Positions 17,413-26,608 of a stretch of 34,475 nt of DNA are shown piece by piece. This DNA is from Nitrospira sp. UBA2083 (GTDB lineage Bacteria; Nitrospirota; Nitrospiria; Nitrospirales; Nitrospiraceae): assembly GCA_002331625.1 (NCBI GenBank), contig DCZN01000136.1, forward strand, positions 2,210 through 36,684. The letters are read 5' to 3'. Each line of letters begins with the position of its first letter. The stretch's first letter is position 1. The notes below the pieces were generated by a model that saw only the letters and a list, made by a program, of their open reading frames with translations, was not told the DNA's origin and ran no database searches. The position numbers and the translations under genes are program-made.

Positions 17413-18088
17413 TGTTCGATTGTGGTTTCCCAGGCGTTGATCTCCCTTGAGGCCTATCCACAACTGGAATCAGGATTCCCTTCGCTCCACCAAGCATTAG
17501 CCCCTGGCCAGAAAGAAACCATCGGCCGACGAGGGCAGCGGTGGCTGCGTCCAGCTCATCGCTCGTCGCCGTCTTCTTCAATCCGCGCAGGCCAAGTTTC
17601 CGCAACCCCGTGAGCAGGCCCAGGCGATCTTTGTGTTGCCGAGGAATCTCCCAGAGATCTTGCGCCGCACCTGGGTAGCATTCCACGGTCTGATAACCCA
17701 TGGCGGCAAGCTTTCTTTTCAATGCAAGTCCACGTTCAGTCAACATCCGCATGGGGCCAAGCGTGATCGGGAAGAACCGGATGCCTCGGCGTAGTAATTC
17801 GCGATCGCATTCGCGCAGATGTTCGCCGGAACGATCATGAACTGTCCGCCGGCCTTTGGGAAGACTGAGGGGAGCGTCGATTGGGACGAGAGCAGGTCGA
17901 GCCTCTTTCACGAAACTGAGGATGTCGTCGTCGCTGAATGCCACGAAGGTTTCAGCTTTCAGATGATGTAGCACACAGAGCCCAGTTGGCCGCTTCGGTG
18001 ATCCAGCGAGATCGATGCCGACCACAACGACGGGACGACTCTTAGCCGCCTGGCTTTTGCGGCTATGGGGTATAGCGGTTTTCTTCAT
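17384..18088 (-). CDS. DUF429 family protein
   Basis: About 234 residues. The DUF429 hallmarks are RPVVVVGIDLAGSPKRPTGL, LVPIDAPLSLPKG, the RECDRELLRRGIRFFPIT and VECYPGAAQDLWEIPRQ blocks, and SDELDAATAALVGRWFL near the end. The fold is RNase H-like; no reaction is firmly established to my knowledge. The acidic residues in GIDLAG, PIDAP and DELDAA sit where an RNase H-like active site would be. The ATG at 18088 is chosen because the domain begins soon after it. Upstream options are ATG 18115 and GTG 18127, which would add a short extension and leave almost no promoter space for the divergent small gene at 18130. The 3' end overlaps the cyclase gene. Confidence 0.82.
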   Translation of the reverse strand: MKKTAIPHSRKSQAAKSRPVVVVGIDLAGSPKRPTGLCVLHHLKAETFVAFSDDDILSFVKEARPALVPIDAPLSLPKGRRTVHDRSGEHLRECDRELLRRGIRFFPITLGPMRMLTERGLALKRKLAAMGYQTVECYPGAAQDLWEIPRQHKDRLGLLTGLRKLGLRGLKKTATSDELDAATAALVGRWFLSGQGLMLGGAKGILIPVVDRPQGRSTPGKPQSNTKARVVRPQ

Positions 18089-18129
18089 CACCCTTTTAGC
18101 TTCCAGCAGACCCATGTATACTCGCACTC

Positions 18130-18312
18130 ATGAAACCTCAGCAACAGACCGTCTTTCAGGAGGCACGGCGAAGACCGAGCAAGCTGAGTCAGCAGCTCGC
18201 TGACGAGAAGATTGAACGGGCCAGGCGCTTGACTCCAGAAGAACGGCTGACGATGGCATTAAACCTCTCCGATTTCTGCTACGAATTGAACCGGTGTTTT
18301 CCGAAGCCCTAA
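18130..18312 (+). CDS. Small helical protein, probable leader partner of a decayed nucleotidyltransferase
   Basis: 60 residues: MKPQQQTVFQEARRRPSKLS, then basic helices (QQLADEKIERARRL), then LTPEERLTMALNLSDFCYEL. The TPEER....LALSD pattern is common in small proteins encoded just ahead of nucleotidyltransferase-fold genes of toxin-antitoxin type. Consistent with that, a nucleotidyltransferase remnant overlaps its end in another frame (18294-18487). TATACT lies 7 nt ahead of the ATG and might be a -10 box, but no matching -35 is evident. It may be a non-functional remnant. Confidence 0.5.
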   Translation: MKPQQQTVFQEARRRPSKLSQQLADEKIERARRLTPEERLTMALNLSDFCYELNRCFPKP

Positions 18313-18487
18313 GACAGATTGTTGGACGTCTAGACCGAGCGCAGAAGATTCACCTGCTCCATTCGTATGCGTTGATTGGTGGCTTTGCCGTGTCTGCATT
18401 GTGATAGATCGGAAATGCCTCATCGCCCAGGCCGATGCATTAGGACTTGCCCAAGAAGTGCGAACTTTGCTTGATTCAGTGGCCTGA
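18294..18487 (+). pseudogene. Remnant of a nucleotidyltransferase (MNT/AbiEii-like)
   Basis: Beginning at GTG 18294, in a different frame from the small gene it overlaps, the translation reads VFSEALRQIVGRLDRAQKIH and then YALIGGFAVSAL before TGA at 18404. The 'ALIGGFAV' element is the start of nucleotidyltransferase folds in two-gene toxin-antitoxin modules, but the following DxD region is missing. A short open stretch (CLIAQADALGLAQEVRTLLD) ending at 18487 looks like the protein's C-terminal helices in another frame. An internal deletion and a frame change thus removed the catalytic part. The 168 bp to the next gene (18488-18655) contain nothing further beyond a 15-bp repeat of the small gene's start. 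Confidence 0.55.
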
Positions 18488-18655
18488 GTCAGCGCCTCAT
18501 GAAACCTCAGTAGGACGCGGTAGTACTGTCATATAGCTCTACCTCTTGTCCCCATATAAGGTTATAGAAATTCAGTCTGCTCCTATTTCTTGATAACACT
18601 CCACTGCGTCCCGAACTGTTCTTCACTCGGTGGATTAAATGGCCACAGGCCAGCT

Positions 18656-19858
18656 TTAGACCACGATGGCTTGCTTCGTTTCGTCCAAGTGCTTCTGTAG
18701 GTAGGTCATGAAGGGTGTGCCGCCGGTGCCGACTGCCGTCGGATTGGTCGCACTGGTCTGATGCTGGCGATTGATGTAACTGTCGGCGTAGCCGATGTGG
18801 ATTTCTCGGAATTGGGCTAGTAGGTCGACACACGCACAGTAGGCTGACCATAGATTGGGGTGGCGCTGCTTGCGATTATGGATATAGCCGGCAAGCATCG
18901 CACGCCCTTGACCATCAGTCCTGCTCTCCAGGGCCTGAAGAAAGGCGCGGTGCCGAGGTGGCATGTACTCCCGCATTTCTTGGAGGTACACCGTGAGGGG
19001 ATCAGGCACATGGCGAATGCCGAGCCCTGCATCCAGGCAAGGAACGATGGAACTCTGGGCACCGGTTTCACCACGAAACTGCTGCGGCTGTTGCTTATAG
19101 ACTTCCACATTGTCATAGATGAGACCGTCGGGTAGGGAAGGACTATTCTTCCAACCGTGAATGTAAGGTCTCACGCGGGTGTAATACACATAGGGATCGC
19201 AGCGCTCTTTCATGCGGAGCAGCGTGTCCCGCATGGCGGTTTGCGCAGACGCCAGGGTTTGTAAGCCAGACAGAACCTCATCATCCTTTTCTTGCGAAAC
19301 TCCGTTGATCGCCCGTAGCAGTCCAGCTAAGCCTGGTCCCGCTTGCCGCTCGATCTGGATGTGGACGACGACGAACCATTCTTCATCCAACCCACCGAGA
19401 AAATTCTGCAGTAGCACGATGTTGTCGAGCTGAATCGGCTTCGTCGCGTCAAGCCGGCGCCAGTTATCCAAAGCGTAGGAGGCATAGGAAAGGACAGGCG
19501 GGCGACCGAGCTTCTGCCCTATCTCGTACCAGGGCCGTGCGAGTTGAGAGGGGAGACTGGTGGCCGGTTGCCCCGGTGTTTCCCAAACATAGGCGTGGCC
19601 GGCGAATGAAAGGATTCGCATTGCGGCTCGGCACTCGTCCTCTCGCCAAGTCGCGGGAACGGACGGGAGCAACGACGGTTGTTCATCGATAAATCGCCGG
19701 ACCCGGCGGGTGCTCAACAGCTTCGGTAACTCTCGACCTAGATGATTCAGCGAAGGACAGTCAGGCAGTGCTTCACAAGGATCTGACGGGAGGAATCCTC
19801 GATTAGGTGAGATCTCAAAATCTGCTAGCGAGAGCGGTTGAGATGCACGGGAGTTCAC
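18656..19858 (-). CDS. Indoleamine 2,3-dioxygenase-like heme protein
   Basis: 400 residues in the IDO-like family, cytoplasmic heme dioxygenases that open the indole ring of tryptophan to give N-formylkynurenine. Family landmarks: the small N-terminal domain (NRGFLPSDPCEALP, LNHLGRELPKLL), RPWYEIGQKLGRPPVLSYAS, FRGETGAQSSIVPCLDAGLG (the substrate-site block, similar to SGGSAAQSS in animal IDO), the proximal heme ligand in LLAQFREIHIGYADSYI (H354; human IDO1 uses H346) and the C-terminal GTGGTPFMTYLQKHLDET glycine-rich loop. Length is normal and all blocks are present. It is a monocistronic minus-strand gene. A formamidase-like lipoprotein gene lies nearby. Some bacterial IDO homologues have poor tryptophan affinity, so the substrate is not certain. 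Confidence 0.88.
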   Translation of the reverse strand: MNSRASQPLSLADFEISPNRGFLPSDPCEALPDCPSLNHLGRELPKLLSTRRVRRFIDEQPSLLPSVPATWREDECRAAMRILSFAGHAYVWETPGQPATSLPSQLARPWYEIGQKLGRPPVLSYASYALDNWRRLDATKPIQLDNIVLLQNFLGGLDEEWFVVVHIQIERQAGPGLAGLLRAINGVSQEKDDEVLSGLQTLASAQTAMRDTLLRMKERCDPYVYYTRVRPYIHGWKNSPSLPDGLIYDNVEVYKQQPQQFRGETGAQSSIVPCLDAGLGIRHVPDPLTVYLQEMREYMPPRHRAFLQALESRTDGQGRAMLAGYIHNRKQRHPNLWSAYCACVDLLAQFREIHIGYADSYINRQHQTSATNPTAVGTGGTPFMTYLQKHLDETKQAIVV

Positions 19859-19931
19859 AGAGGCCTCCTCGGCTTCACTCTACCATTCCTCGACGAGATT
19901 GCAATGGGTTGTAGAACCAGGATCCAAACAA

Positions 19932-19957
19932 AAAGGCCACCTTTGTAGGTGGCCTTT
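19932..19957 (-). terminator. Intrinsic terminator (bidirectional), downstream of ahcY
   Basis: A perfect 11-bp stem, AAAGGCCACCT / AGGTGGCCTTT, with a 4-nt loop at 19943-19946. On the minus strand it is followed by TTTTTGTTT, so it can end the metK-ahcY transcript. On the plus strand a weaker TTTCCGTTTCTTT follows. It lies between ahcY and the start of the IDO-like gene. Confidence 0.8.
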
Positions 19958-20036
19958 CCGTTTCTTTCCTCTCAGCAGGTGCGCCGTGGGTGCTCTCAAC
20001 TGGACGCACTTGATCTCAGTGAGCACCGCTCCCAAT

Positions 20037-20161
20037 CAGGATGCTCAAAATGGCATCCCAGCTAGGCCGCAGGGAGCTCGGCGACCGAAGCGTACCCTTG
20101 CGGTACGTTGCAGGAAGGCGAGCGACTGAGAACAACGCTGGGGGACATTTTCAGCATCCTG
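20037..20161. repeat. Imperfect-palindrome intergenic repeat, copy 2
   Basis: The ends CAGGATGCTCAAAATG and CATTTTCAGCATCCTG are inverted copies differing at one position. Inner parts also pair (for example GCGTACC near 20094 and GGTACGTTG near 20103), so the whole 125 bp can fold on itself. The right half matches copy 1 (GAGCGA, AACGC, TTTTCA-CAT-CTG in register). It begins immediately after the ahcY stop codon on the minus strand, so every ahcY transcript would carry it. Likely a mobile foldback or REP-like element. Confidence 0.65.
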
Positions 20162-21535
<1,374 letters not shown>

Positions 21536-21542
21536 GTTGTCG

Positions 21543-22691
21543 TTACAGTCCGGCATCCTTACGCAGGGCTTTGGCCTTGTCGATTTTCTCCCAGGTGAAC
21601 TCGGGCTCGTTGCGGCCGAAATGCCCATAGGCTGCCGTTTTCCGGAAGATTGGGCGCCTGAGCTTGAGATGGTCAATGATGCCGCGTGGGGTCATGGGGA
21701 AGTGCTTGCGTACGAGCTTGTCGAGCATATCGACCGACACCTTTTCCGTGCCCTTGGTGTCGACGAGCACGGAGACAGGATCGGCCACGCCGATGGCATA
21801 GGCCAATTGCACTTCGCACTTGTCGGCCAACCCGGCGGCGACGAGATTCTTTGCAATATAGCGCGCCATGTACGAGGCGGAACGGTCGACCTTCGTTGGA
21901 TCCTTTCCGGAGAAAGCGCCGCCCCCATGGCTGCCATGTCCACCGTAGGTGTCGACGATGATCTTTCGTCCGGTGAGACCGGTGTCGCCCATCGGCCCGC
22001 CGACGACAAAACGGCCGGTCGGATTGATGTGGTGCTTGACGCCTGTTGGGTCATACAGGCCCTTCGGCATCACAGGCTTGATCACCTTTTCCATAATGTC
22101 CCGTTCAAGCTGCTTGTTGGTCACATCGGGGCTGTGCTGCGTGGAGACGACGATGGTATCGATTCGCACCGGCTTGCCGTTTTTGTACTCGACCGTGACT
22201 TGAGACTTGCCGTCCGGGCGGACCCATTTGAGGATATTCTTTTTGCGCACCTCCGCCAGACGCTTGGTCAGCCGGTGGGCCAACACAATCGGCATCGGCA
22301 TGAGTTCCGCGGTTTCATTGGTGGCGTAGCCGAACATCAATCCTTGATCGCCGGCCCCTCCGGAGTCCACCCCCATGGCGATGTCACCGGACTGTTGATG
22401 AATCGCGGTGAGAACGGAGCAGGTATGGAAGTCGAATCCCCATGAGGCATCGCAATAGCCGACGTCTTTGATCACTTCCCGAATGATGTCCGGGATTTCC
22501 ACGTATGCCTTCGTCGAGATTTCTCCCGCCACTAGCGCAATGCCCGTGGTCAGGATCGTTTCGCAGGCGACACGGGAGTATTTATCCTGCGCGATAATGG
22601 CGTCCAAGATGCCGTCGGAGATCTGGTCGGCGATCTTATCCGGATGTCCTTCAGTTACCGATTCAGAGGTAAAGAGGAAATTGTCTCGCAT
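21543..22691 (-). CDS. metK: S-adenosylmethionine synthetase
   Basis: 382 residues from ATG 22691, chosen because [19 protein letters not shown] is the canonical N-terminus and GAGGGACCC lies before it; the open frame runs on to 22784. The enzyme makes SAM from methionine and ATP. Family motifs are intact: TEGHPDK with [11 protein letters not shown], the [12 protein letters not shown] loop, the P-loop-like [20 protein letters not shown], and the ending [14 protein letters not shown]. With ahcY downstream, the operon produces and recycles the cell's methyl donor. A methyltransferase user is encoded at 30975, though not in the same operon. Confidence 0.96.
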   Translation of the reverse strand: MRDNFLFTSESVTEGHPDKIADQISDGILDAIIAQDKYSRVACETILTTGIALVAGEISTKAYVEIPDIIREVIKDVGYCDASWGFDFHTCSVLTAIHQQSGDIAMGVDSGGAGDQGLMFGYATNETAELMPMPIVLAHRLTKRLAEVRKKNILKWVRPDGKSQVTVEYKNGKPVRIDTIVVSTQHSPDVTNKQLERDIMEKVIKPVMPKGLYDPTGVKHHINPTGRFVVGGPMGDTGLTGRKIIVDTYGGHGSHGGGAFSGKDPTKVDRSASYMARYIAKNLVAAGLADKCEVQLAYAIGVADPVSVLVDTKGTEKVSVDMLDKLVRKHFPMTPRGIIDHLKLRRPIFRKTAAYGHFGRNEPEFTWEKIDKAKALRKDAGL

Positions 22692-22992
22692 GGGTCCCTC
22701 GTGAGTTAGGTTATGGAAATTCAGCGCTGGTCTGTCTGCTGATTCTGGATAGGCAAGTAGGATCGAGAGACAAGCCAAGCACAAACTTCTGTGATTCTAG
22801 AGGAAATTGGTTAGCTTTGTCCATCACTTCGATCGCACGAGGAGAAAGAGCTGTCACGTCCAGTTTGCTTGACTCGGGATTTTGAGGACTTGTAACATGT
22901 TTGATGGCAGGCCGTAACGACGAATCGTTAGCGTCAGTCAAAAATGTCTCGTCACTACGACGAATTCGAGGGGACGGAGCACCAAGTTTGGC
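22692..22992. other. Intergenic region between metK and the thioredoxin gene
   Basis: 301 bp between divergent genes. A minus-strand open frame covers most of it (from 22711) but shows no recognisable family and I do not accept it. A small perfect hairpin is TAACGA-CGAA-TCGTTA at 22915-22930. A plus-strand promoter-like pair is TTGACT (22869-22874) and TAACAT (22893-22898), spacer 18, which could serve the gene at 22993. Confidence 0.4.
22869..22898 (+). promoter_or_regulatory. Possible sigma70-type promoter for tlpA-ccdA
   Basis: TTGACT, an 18-bp spacer, then TAACAT, ending 95 bp before the ATG at 22993. Only partial match in the -10 box, so tentative. Confidence 0.3.
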
Positions 22993-23538
22993 ATGCGTGA
23001 CCATCAACAGAGTGTGATCTTCAGGATTTTGGCGGTCGGGTTACTGTTTGTGGCCGCCGTTTCGGATGCGCAGCCCATCAAGCGATCGGATGGTATTGGT
23101 GGGGTGGTCCAGGTCGGTGATGAAGCACCGAACTTTATGTTACGCGACCTCACCGGAAATATGAGAAGCTTGTCGCAGTTCAGAGGGAAGGTCGTTCTAC
23201 TGAATTTTTGGGCGACGTGGTGCGGACCGTGTCGGGTGGAGATGCCCGCGATGGAGCAGCTCTATCGAACATTACCGAGAGGCGAGTTTGAAATTTTGGC
23301 GGTGTCCACGGACTCTCAGGGTGCGGCGGTCACACGCCCCTTCCAGAAGCAGATGGGATTCACCTTTCCAATTCTCCATGACTCGGAGTACCGGGTGGGG
23401 CTTGCGTACGGCGCACGATCGATTCCGGTTACCTTTATGGTCGATCGCCATGGTATCGTGCGACAAAAAATCTTCGGTGCTCGTGATTGGGACTCGCTGG
23501 AGGCCCGCGACTTGATTCATATTCTGATGAAATCCTAG
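22993..23538 (+). CDS. TlpA/ResA-like periplasmic thioredoxin
   Basis: 181 residues. Residues 1-26 form a signal peptide (FRILAVGLLFVAAVSDAQ). The mature part is an AhpC/TSA-Redoxin-like thioredoxin fold beginning VGDEAPNFMLRDLTGNMRSL, with active site NFWATWCGPCRVEMPAM (C77, C80) and cis-Pro loop RSIPVTFMVDRHG. Such proteins keep periplasmic cysteines reduced, for example the heme-binding CxxCH of c-type cytochromes. The ccdA gene begins 2 bp after its stop, giving an electron path from cytoplasmic thioredoxin through CcdA to this protein. That fits the need for cytochrome c maturation, including the CVTCH protein encoded at 10904. Confidence 0.92.
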   Translation: MRDHQQSVIFRILAVGLLFVAAVSDAQPIKRSDGIGGVVQVGDEAPNFMLRDLTGNMRSLSQFRGKVVLLNFWATWCGPCRVEMPAMEQLYRTLPRGEFEILAVSTDSQGAAVTRPFQKQMGFTFPILHDSEYRVGLAYGARSIPVTFMVDRHGIVRQKIFGARDWDSLEARDLIHILMKS

Positions 23539-23540
23539 CG

Positions 23541-24287
23541 ATGACCCAATCGATCCCCCAGATTTCTCTGATCGCGGCCTTTTCAGCCGGGCTCCTGTCG
23601 TTCGTCTCTCCATGCGTCTTGCCCCTGGTGCCGAGCTACATTTCCTACATTACCGGACTCTCGGTCGAACAGCTCACGGATGCCTCCGAACGCGAAAAAT
23701 TCAAGAAAGCAATTATTGTGAATTCCCTGCTGTTCATCGGTGGATTTTCATCTGTGTTCATCGCGTTCGGGGCCTCCGCGAGCTTTCTCGGGCAGCTTTT
23801 GATCAGCCATCAAGACCTGATTCGTCGTATCGGTGGCGTGCTGATCATCCTGTTTGGATTGTATCTACTGGGAATTCTCAACCTGAAATTCCTCAAGATG
23901 GAGCATCGATACCAATTTCGCAATCGACCGGCTGGGTACCTGGGGTCGTTCCTGATTGGCGTTGCCTTTGCCGCCGGGTGGACGCCATGCGTGGGACCGG
24001 TCTTGGGGTCGATTTTGCTCTATGCGAGTACAACGGATTCGCTGTTCAGCGGGGTTGTGTTGTTGGCATTCTACTCGTTCGGGTTGGGCTTGCCGCTTTT
24101 TCTCACGGCCTTGGGTGTCGACCGGTTTCTGGCGTATTTTAAGGAAGTGCGCGCGTATTTATGGGGTGTCTCCACGGTGAGTGGGGTCATGCTTGTTCTC
24201 GTCGGTGTGATGATCTACGCAAATTCATTGACGATCATCACGAGTTTCTTGGAGCGATATGGTATTGGTTGGTATCTGGGGCAGTAG
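23541..24287 (+). CDS. ccdA: Cytochrome c biogenesis protein CcdA
   Basis: 248 residues from ATG 23541; the frame is open further upstream but inside the thioredoxin gene. A six-TM DsbD/CcdA core: SLIAAFSAGLLSFVSPCVLP with C25, then SLLFIGGFSSVFIAFGASAS, IGGVLIILFGLYLLGILNL, then FAAGWTPCVGPVLGSILLY with C150, and two further helices. The two membrane Cys residues with their Pro neighbours are the redox-active pair that moves electrons across the membrane. Length is normal for CcdA. It is translated with the TlpA-like protein 2 bp upstream. No gene is seen between its end and bamD (24288-24405). Confidence 0.94.
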   Translation: MTQSIPQISLIAAFSAGLLSFVSPCVLPLVPSYISYITGLSVEQLTDASEREKFKKAIIVNSLLFIGGFSSVFIAFGASASFLGQLLISHQDLIRRIGGVLIILFGLYLLGILNLKFLKMEHRYQFRNRPAGYLGSFLIGVAFAAGWTPCVGPVLGSILLYASTTDSLFSGVVLLAFYSFGLGLPLFLTALGVDRFLAYFKEVRAYLWGVSTVSGVMLVLVGVMIYANSLTIITSFLERYGIGWYLGQ

Positions 24288-24405
24288 ATAGTCTTCAGCA
24301 ATCAGCGTTCAAGCGCAAGCTACCTAAGCTTTTCCCGAGAACGCGTCAGTATCCATTTCAACGATTTCTTGCTGACCGCTGTACGCCGAGAGTTTGGGGC
24401 TAGGA

Positions 24406-25407
24406 TCAGCACCAGGCGCCGAGGCGGCAGGGAGTAAAACCTTGTCTCAGCGAACTGGTAGGAGCAGCGCCCAAAGCGTCGAGGGATGGAGGAATGCCGA
24501 GTGTTCCTGTTATGGAAGGTGAGAGGGATCCGGTGGATGGCTGCGGGGAAGCGTCGGGTCGGCCGCTTTGTATCATGCCCGGACCTGCGTCGGAAACAGG
24601 ACCGGATTGTGATTGCTCTGCCAAGAGAGTTTTTGGCTGTACCCCACCGACTTTTTCAAGCAAGTTTTTCCCATCGTTGACGAATTTACTGTCCGGGTAC
24701 TTTTCAGTCAACGCGATGAGATGGTCCCTCGCCCAGTCGTCGGCGCCCATTTCGTGGTATGACTTGGCCAGGAAGTATAACGCATCTGGAGCGACGGGCT
24801 TGTCAGGGTAGGTCTTGATCACCTGCTCAAATCGGTGGGCCGCGGCGAGGTACGAACCCCTCCGGTAATAGAATTGCCCCACAAAGAGATGCATCTGCGC
24901 CAGCCAATCGTGGCATTCGTCGAGTTTTTGTTGAGCCTGGGCGTCATAGCGGCTTCCGGGAAATTCTTTTCGCATCTGTTCAAATGCCAGGATGGCCTTC
25001 TGCAGGGGTTCGGGATCGCGGTCGATCGTCTTCGCCATCTTCATGTGAATTTCACCGATCCTGAAGGCCGCATAGGGCGCGAGGACGTGATTTCGATGGA
25101 GATCAAGGAAATGTTTGTATTCGACCAAGGCTTCAGCATACTCTTCTTTTTCGAAATAGGCCTCCCCACGCTTCATGATCACATTGGGGTGGTAGTGGTT
25201 ATCAACCGTATCTCCAAGAAAGATTTGCTCATCAGCGCCACTGAGCGCTTTCTTAATTCCAGTTCGCACATCACGTGGGGACCAATCGCCGACGCAGGAA
25301 ACCAGAGTAAGTGAACTCAACGAGAGCCAGACCGCCAACCGTAGGCCTGACTGCTTGGCGCACGCATGGACGTTGGCACGAGTGAGAGAAAACCCCATAT
25401 TGAACAT
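24406..25407 (-). CDS. bamD: Outer membrane assembly lipoprotein BamD
   Basis: 333 residues. Signal peptide with lipobox LVSC (Cys38); there is an alternative start at the ATG 25398. TPR-like helical repeats follow: KRGEAYFEKEEYAEALVEYK, then HVLAPYAAFRIGEIHMKMAK, then YDAQAQQKLDECHDWLAQM, then GSYLAAAHRFEQVIKTYPDK, then DALYFLAKSYHEMGADDWAR. This is the five-TPR layout of BamD/ComL, part of the BAM complex that inserts beta-barrel proteins in the outer membrane. A Pro/Ser-rich C-terminal tail of about 80 residues is longer than in E. coli BamD. It is convergent with ccdA and divergent from fabH. Confidence 0.9.
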   Translation of the reverse strand: MFNMGFSLTRANVHACAKQSGLRLAVWLSLSSLTLVSCVGDWSPRDVRTGIKKALSGADEQIFLGDTVDNHYHPNVIMKRGEAYFEKEEYAEALVEYKHFLDLHRNHVLAPYAAFRIGEIHMKMAKTIDRDPEPLQKAILAFEQMRKEFPGSRYDAQAQQKLDECHDWLAQMHLFVGQFYYRRGSYLAAAHRFEQVIKTYPDKPVAPDALYFLAKSYHEMGADDWARDHLIALTEKYPDSKFVNDGKNLLEKVGGVQPKTLLAEQSQSGPVSDAGPGMIQSGRPDASPQPSTGSLSPSITGTLGIPPSLDALGAAPTSSLRQGFTPCRLGAWC

Positions 25408-25451
25408 TCATAGCAAGGATACAGGCAAAAAGCAATCAGTGAGCGGTTTTG

Positions 25452-25480
25452 TTGACCTGCCCTCTCGTGCTCCCTATAAT
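25452..25480 (+). promoter_or_regulatory. Strong sigma70-type promoter ahead of fabH
   Basis: TTGACC (25452-25457), exactly 17 bp, then a perfect TATAAT (25475-25480). Transcription should begin near 25487, leaving a leader of about 50 nt before the ATG at 25540. This is the best consensus promoter I noticed in the window. Confidence 0.75.
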
Positions 25481-25539
25481 CCCGCTCCACGTCGAGAGTC
25501 TGAACGGGTGTGCACGGCTAAGACTGAGTGGTTAAGGAT

Positions 25540-26535
25540 ATGATTCGCACCAGGATCATTGGAACAGGCAGCTATCTTCCCTCGCGGGTCGTGCCTAATG
25601 AGGAGATCGCTCAGACGTTGGGGATGTCTCCATCAAGAATTCAACGACTTACCGGCATTCTGTCGCGCCGCTGGGCCGGAGATCATGAGGCCTCATCCGA
25701 TATGGCCATTACAGCGGGACGCCGCGCACTTGAGGCAGCGGGTTGTCCCGGTTCTGCCATTGACGCCATTGTGCTTTCCACAACATCTCCGGATATGGCC
25801 TTCCCGTCGACGGCGTGCTCGGTGCAACGAGGATTGGGCTGCAAGCAGGTGGGGGCATTTGATGTGTCTGCGTCCTGCTCCGGGTTCTTGTACGGGTTGT
25901 CCATGGCCCATGCCATGATTCAAAGCGGGCAGATACGGACCTGTCTTGTTCTGGCCTCCGAGGTCAAGTCTCGATCACTCGACCATCAGGATGAGGCCAC
26001 GGCGCTGCTGTTTGGAGATGGGGCAGGGGCCGTTGTGGTTCGGGGGGAAGCGGACCCAAACCCTGAGTGGCGAGGGATCCTCGGAATCAGGCTGTACACG
26101 GACGGGTCCCATCATGGACTCATACGCGTTCCCAGTGGGGGATCACGGAATCCCCTGTCTTCCGACACCCTGCGCAGAGGAGAGCATGTCTTGCGCATGC
26201 AGGGAGCCTCACTGTTTCGGTTAGCCATTCGACGAGTGGCGCAGGCCGTACAGGACATTTTCAAGGAATTCGGGGTTTCTTCAGGAGATGTGAGGCAGGT
26301 GGTCCTGCATCAGGCGAACGGCCGGATTCTGGCCCAAGTCGCAAACCGGTTGGGCATTGAGCAGGATCGAGTGGCATCGGTGGTCGAACGGTATGGGAAC
26401 ACCTCCTCAGCCTCTCTTCCGATCGCGCTTGATGACGCAGCCCGCAGCGGAAAGGTTTCACCGGGAGATCTGGTGCTTTTGGGCAGTTTTGGCGGCGGGC
26501 TGACCTGGGCAACTGGCCTTGTTCGGTGGTCATGA
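25540..26535 (+). CDS. fabH: 3-oxoacyl-ACP synthase III (KAS III)
   Basis: 331 residues from ATG 25540; GTG 25528 is an in-frame alternative, and AAGGA lies very close to the ATG. The enzyme condenses acetyl-CoA with malonyl-ACP to begin fatty-acid synthesis. The catalytic triad is intact: C113 (DVSASCSGFLYG), H257 (VVLHQANGRI) and N287 (RYGNTSSASLP). E. coli uses C112/H244/N274. The N-terminal RIIGTGSYLPSRVVPNEEIA and the closing LLGSFGGGLTWATGLVRW are typical. It is not next to other fab genes here. A KAS III outside a fab cluster can be the housekeeping enzyme or serve another acyl pathway; the normal length and motifs favour the former. DUF47 begins 73 bp after it. Confidence 0.9.
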   Translation: MIRTRIIGTGSYLPSRVVPNEEIAQTLGMSPSRIQRLTGILSRRWAGDHEASSDMAITAGRRALEAAGCPGSAIDAIVLSTTSPDMAFPSTACSVQRGLGCKQVGAFDVSASCSGFLYGLSMAHAMIQSGQIRTCLVLASEVKSRSLDHQDEATALLFGDGAGAVVVRGEADPNPEWRGILGIRLYTDGSHHGLIRVPSGGSRNPLSSDTLRRGEHVLRMQGASLFRLAIRRVAQAVQDIFKEFGVSSGDVRQVVLHQANGRILAQVANRLGIEQDRVASVVERYGNTSSASLPIALDDAARSGKVSPGDLVLLGSFGGGLTWATGLVRWS

Positions 26536-26608
26536 CTGTGATCGAAATGGTTGGTCAACATACCGGGCGGTCCTTAGCGTCAGCAGCAGATTCAGGAGTA
26601 AAACGGTT

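Larger units (their letters stand above)
18127..18510. repeat. 15-bp direct repeats bracketing the decayed module
   Basis: CTCATGAAACCTCAG occurs at 18127-18141, containing the start codon of the small gene, and again at 18496-18510, where it is followed directly by TAG. The second copy therefore encodes only M-K-P-Q-stop. This may be a relic of a tandem duplication of the small gene or of the deletion that destroyed the nucleotidyltransferase. Confidence 0.5.

Noticed and set aside
22711..23007. 98-residue minus-strand open frame ahead of metK
   Set aside because: No recognisable domain or ribosome site, and it overlaps the start of the TlpA-like gene; treated as non-coding.
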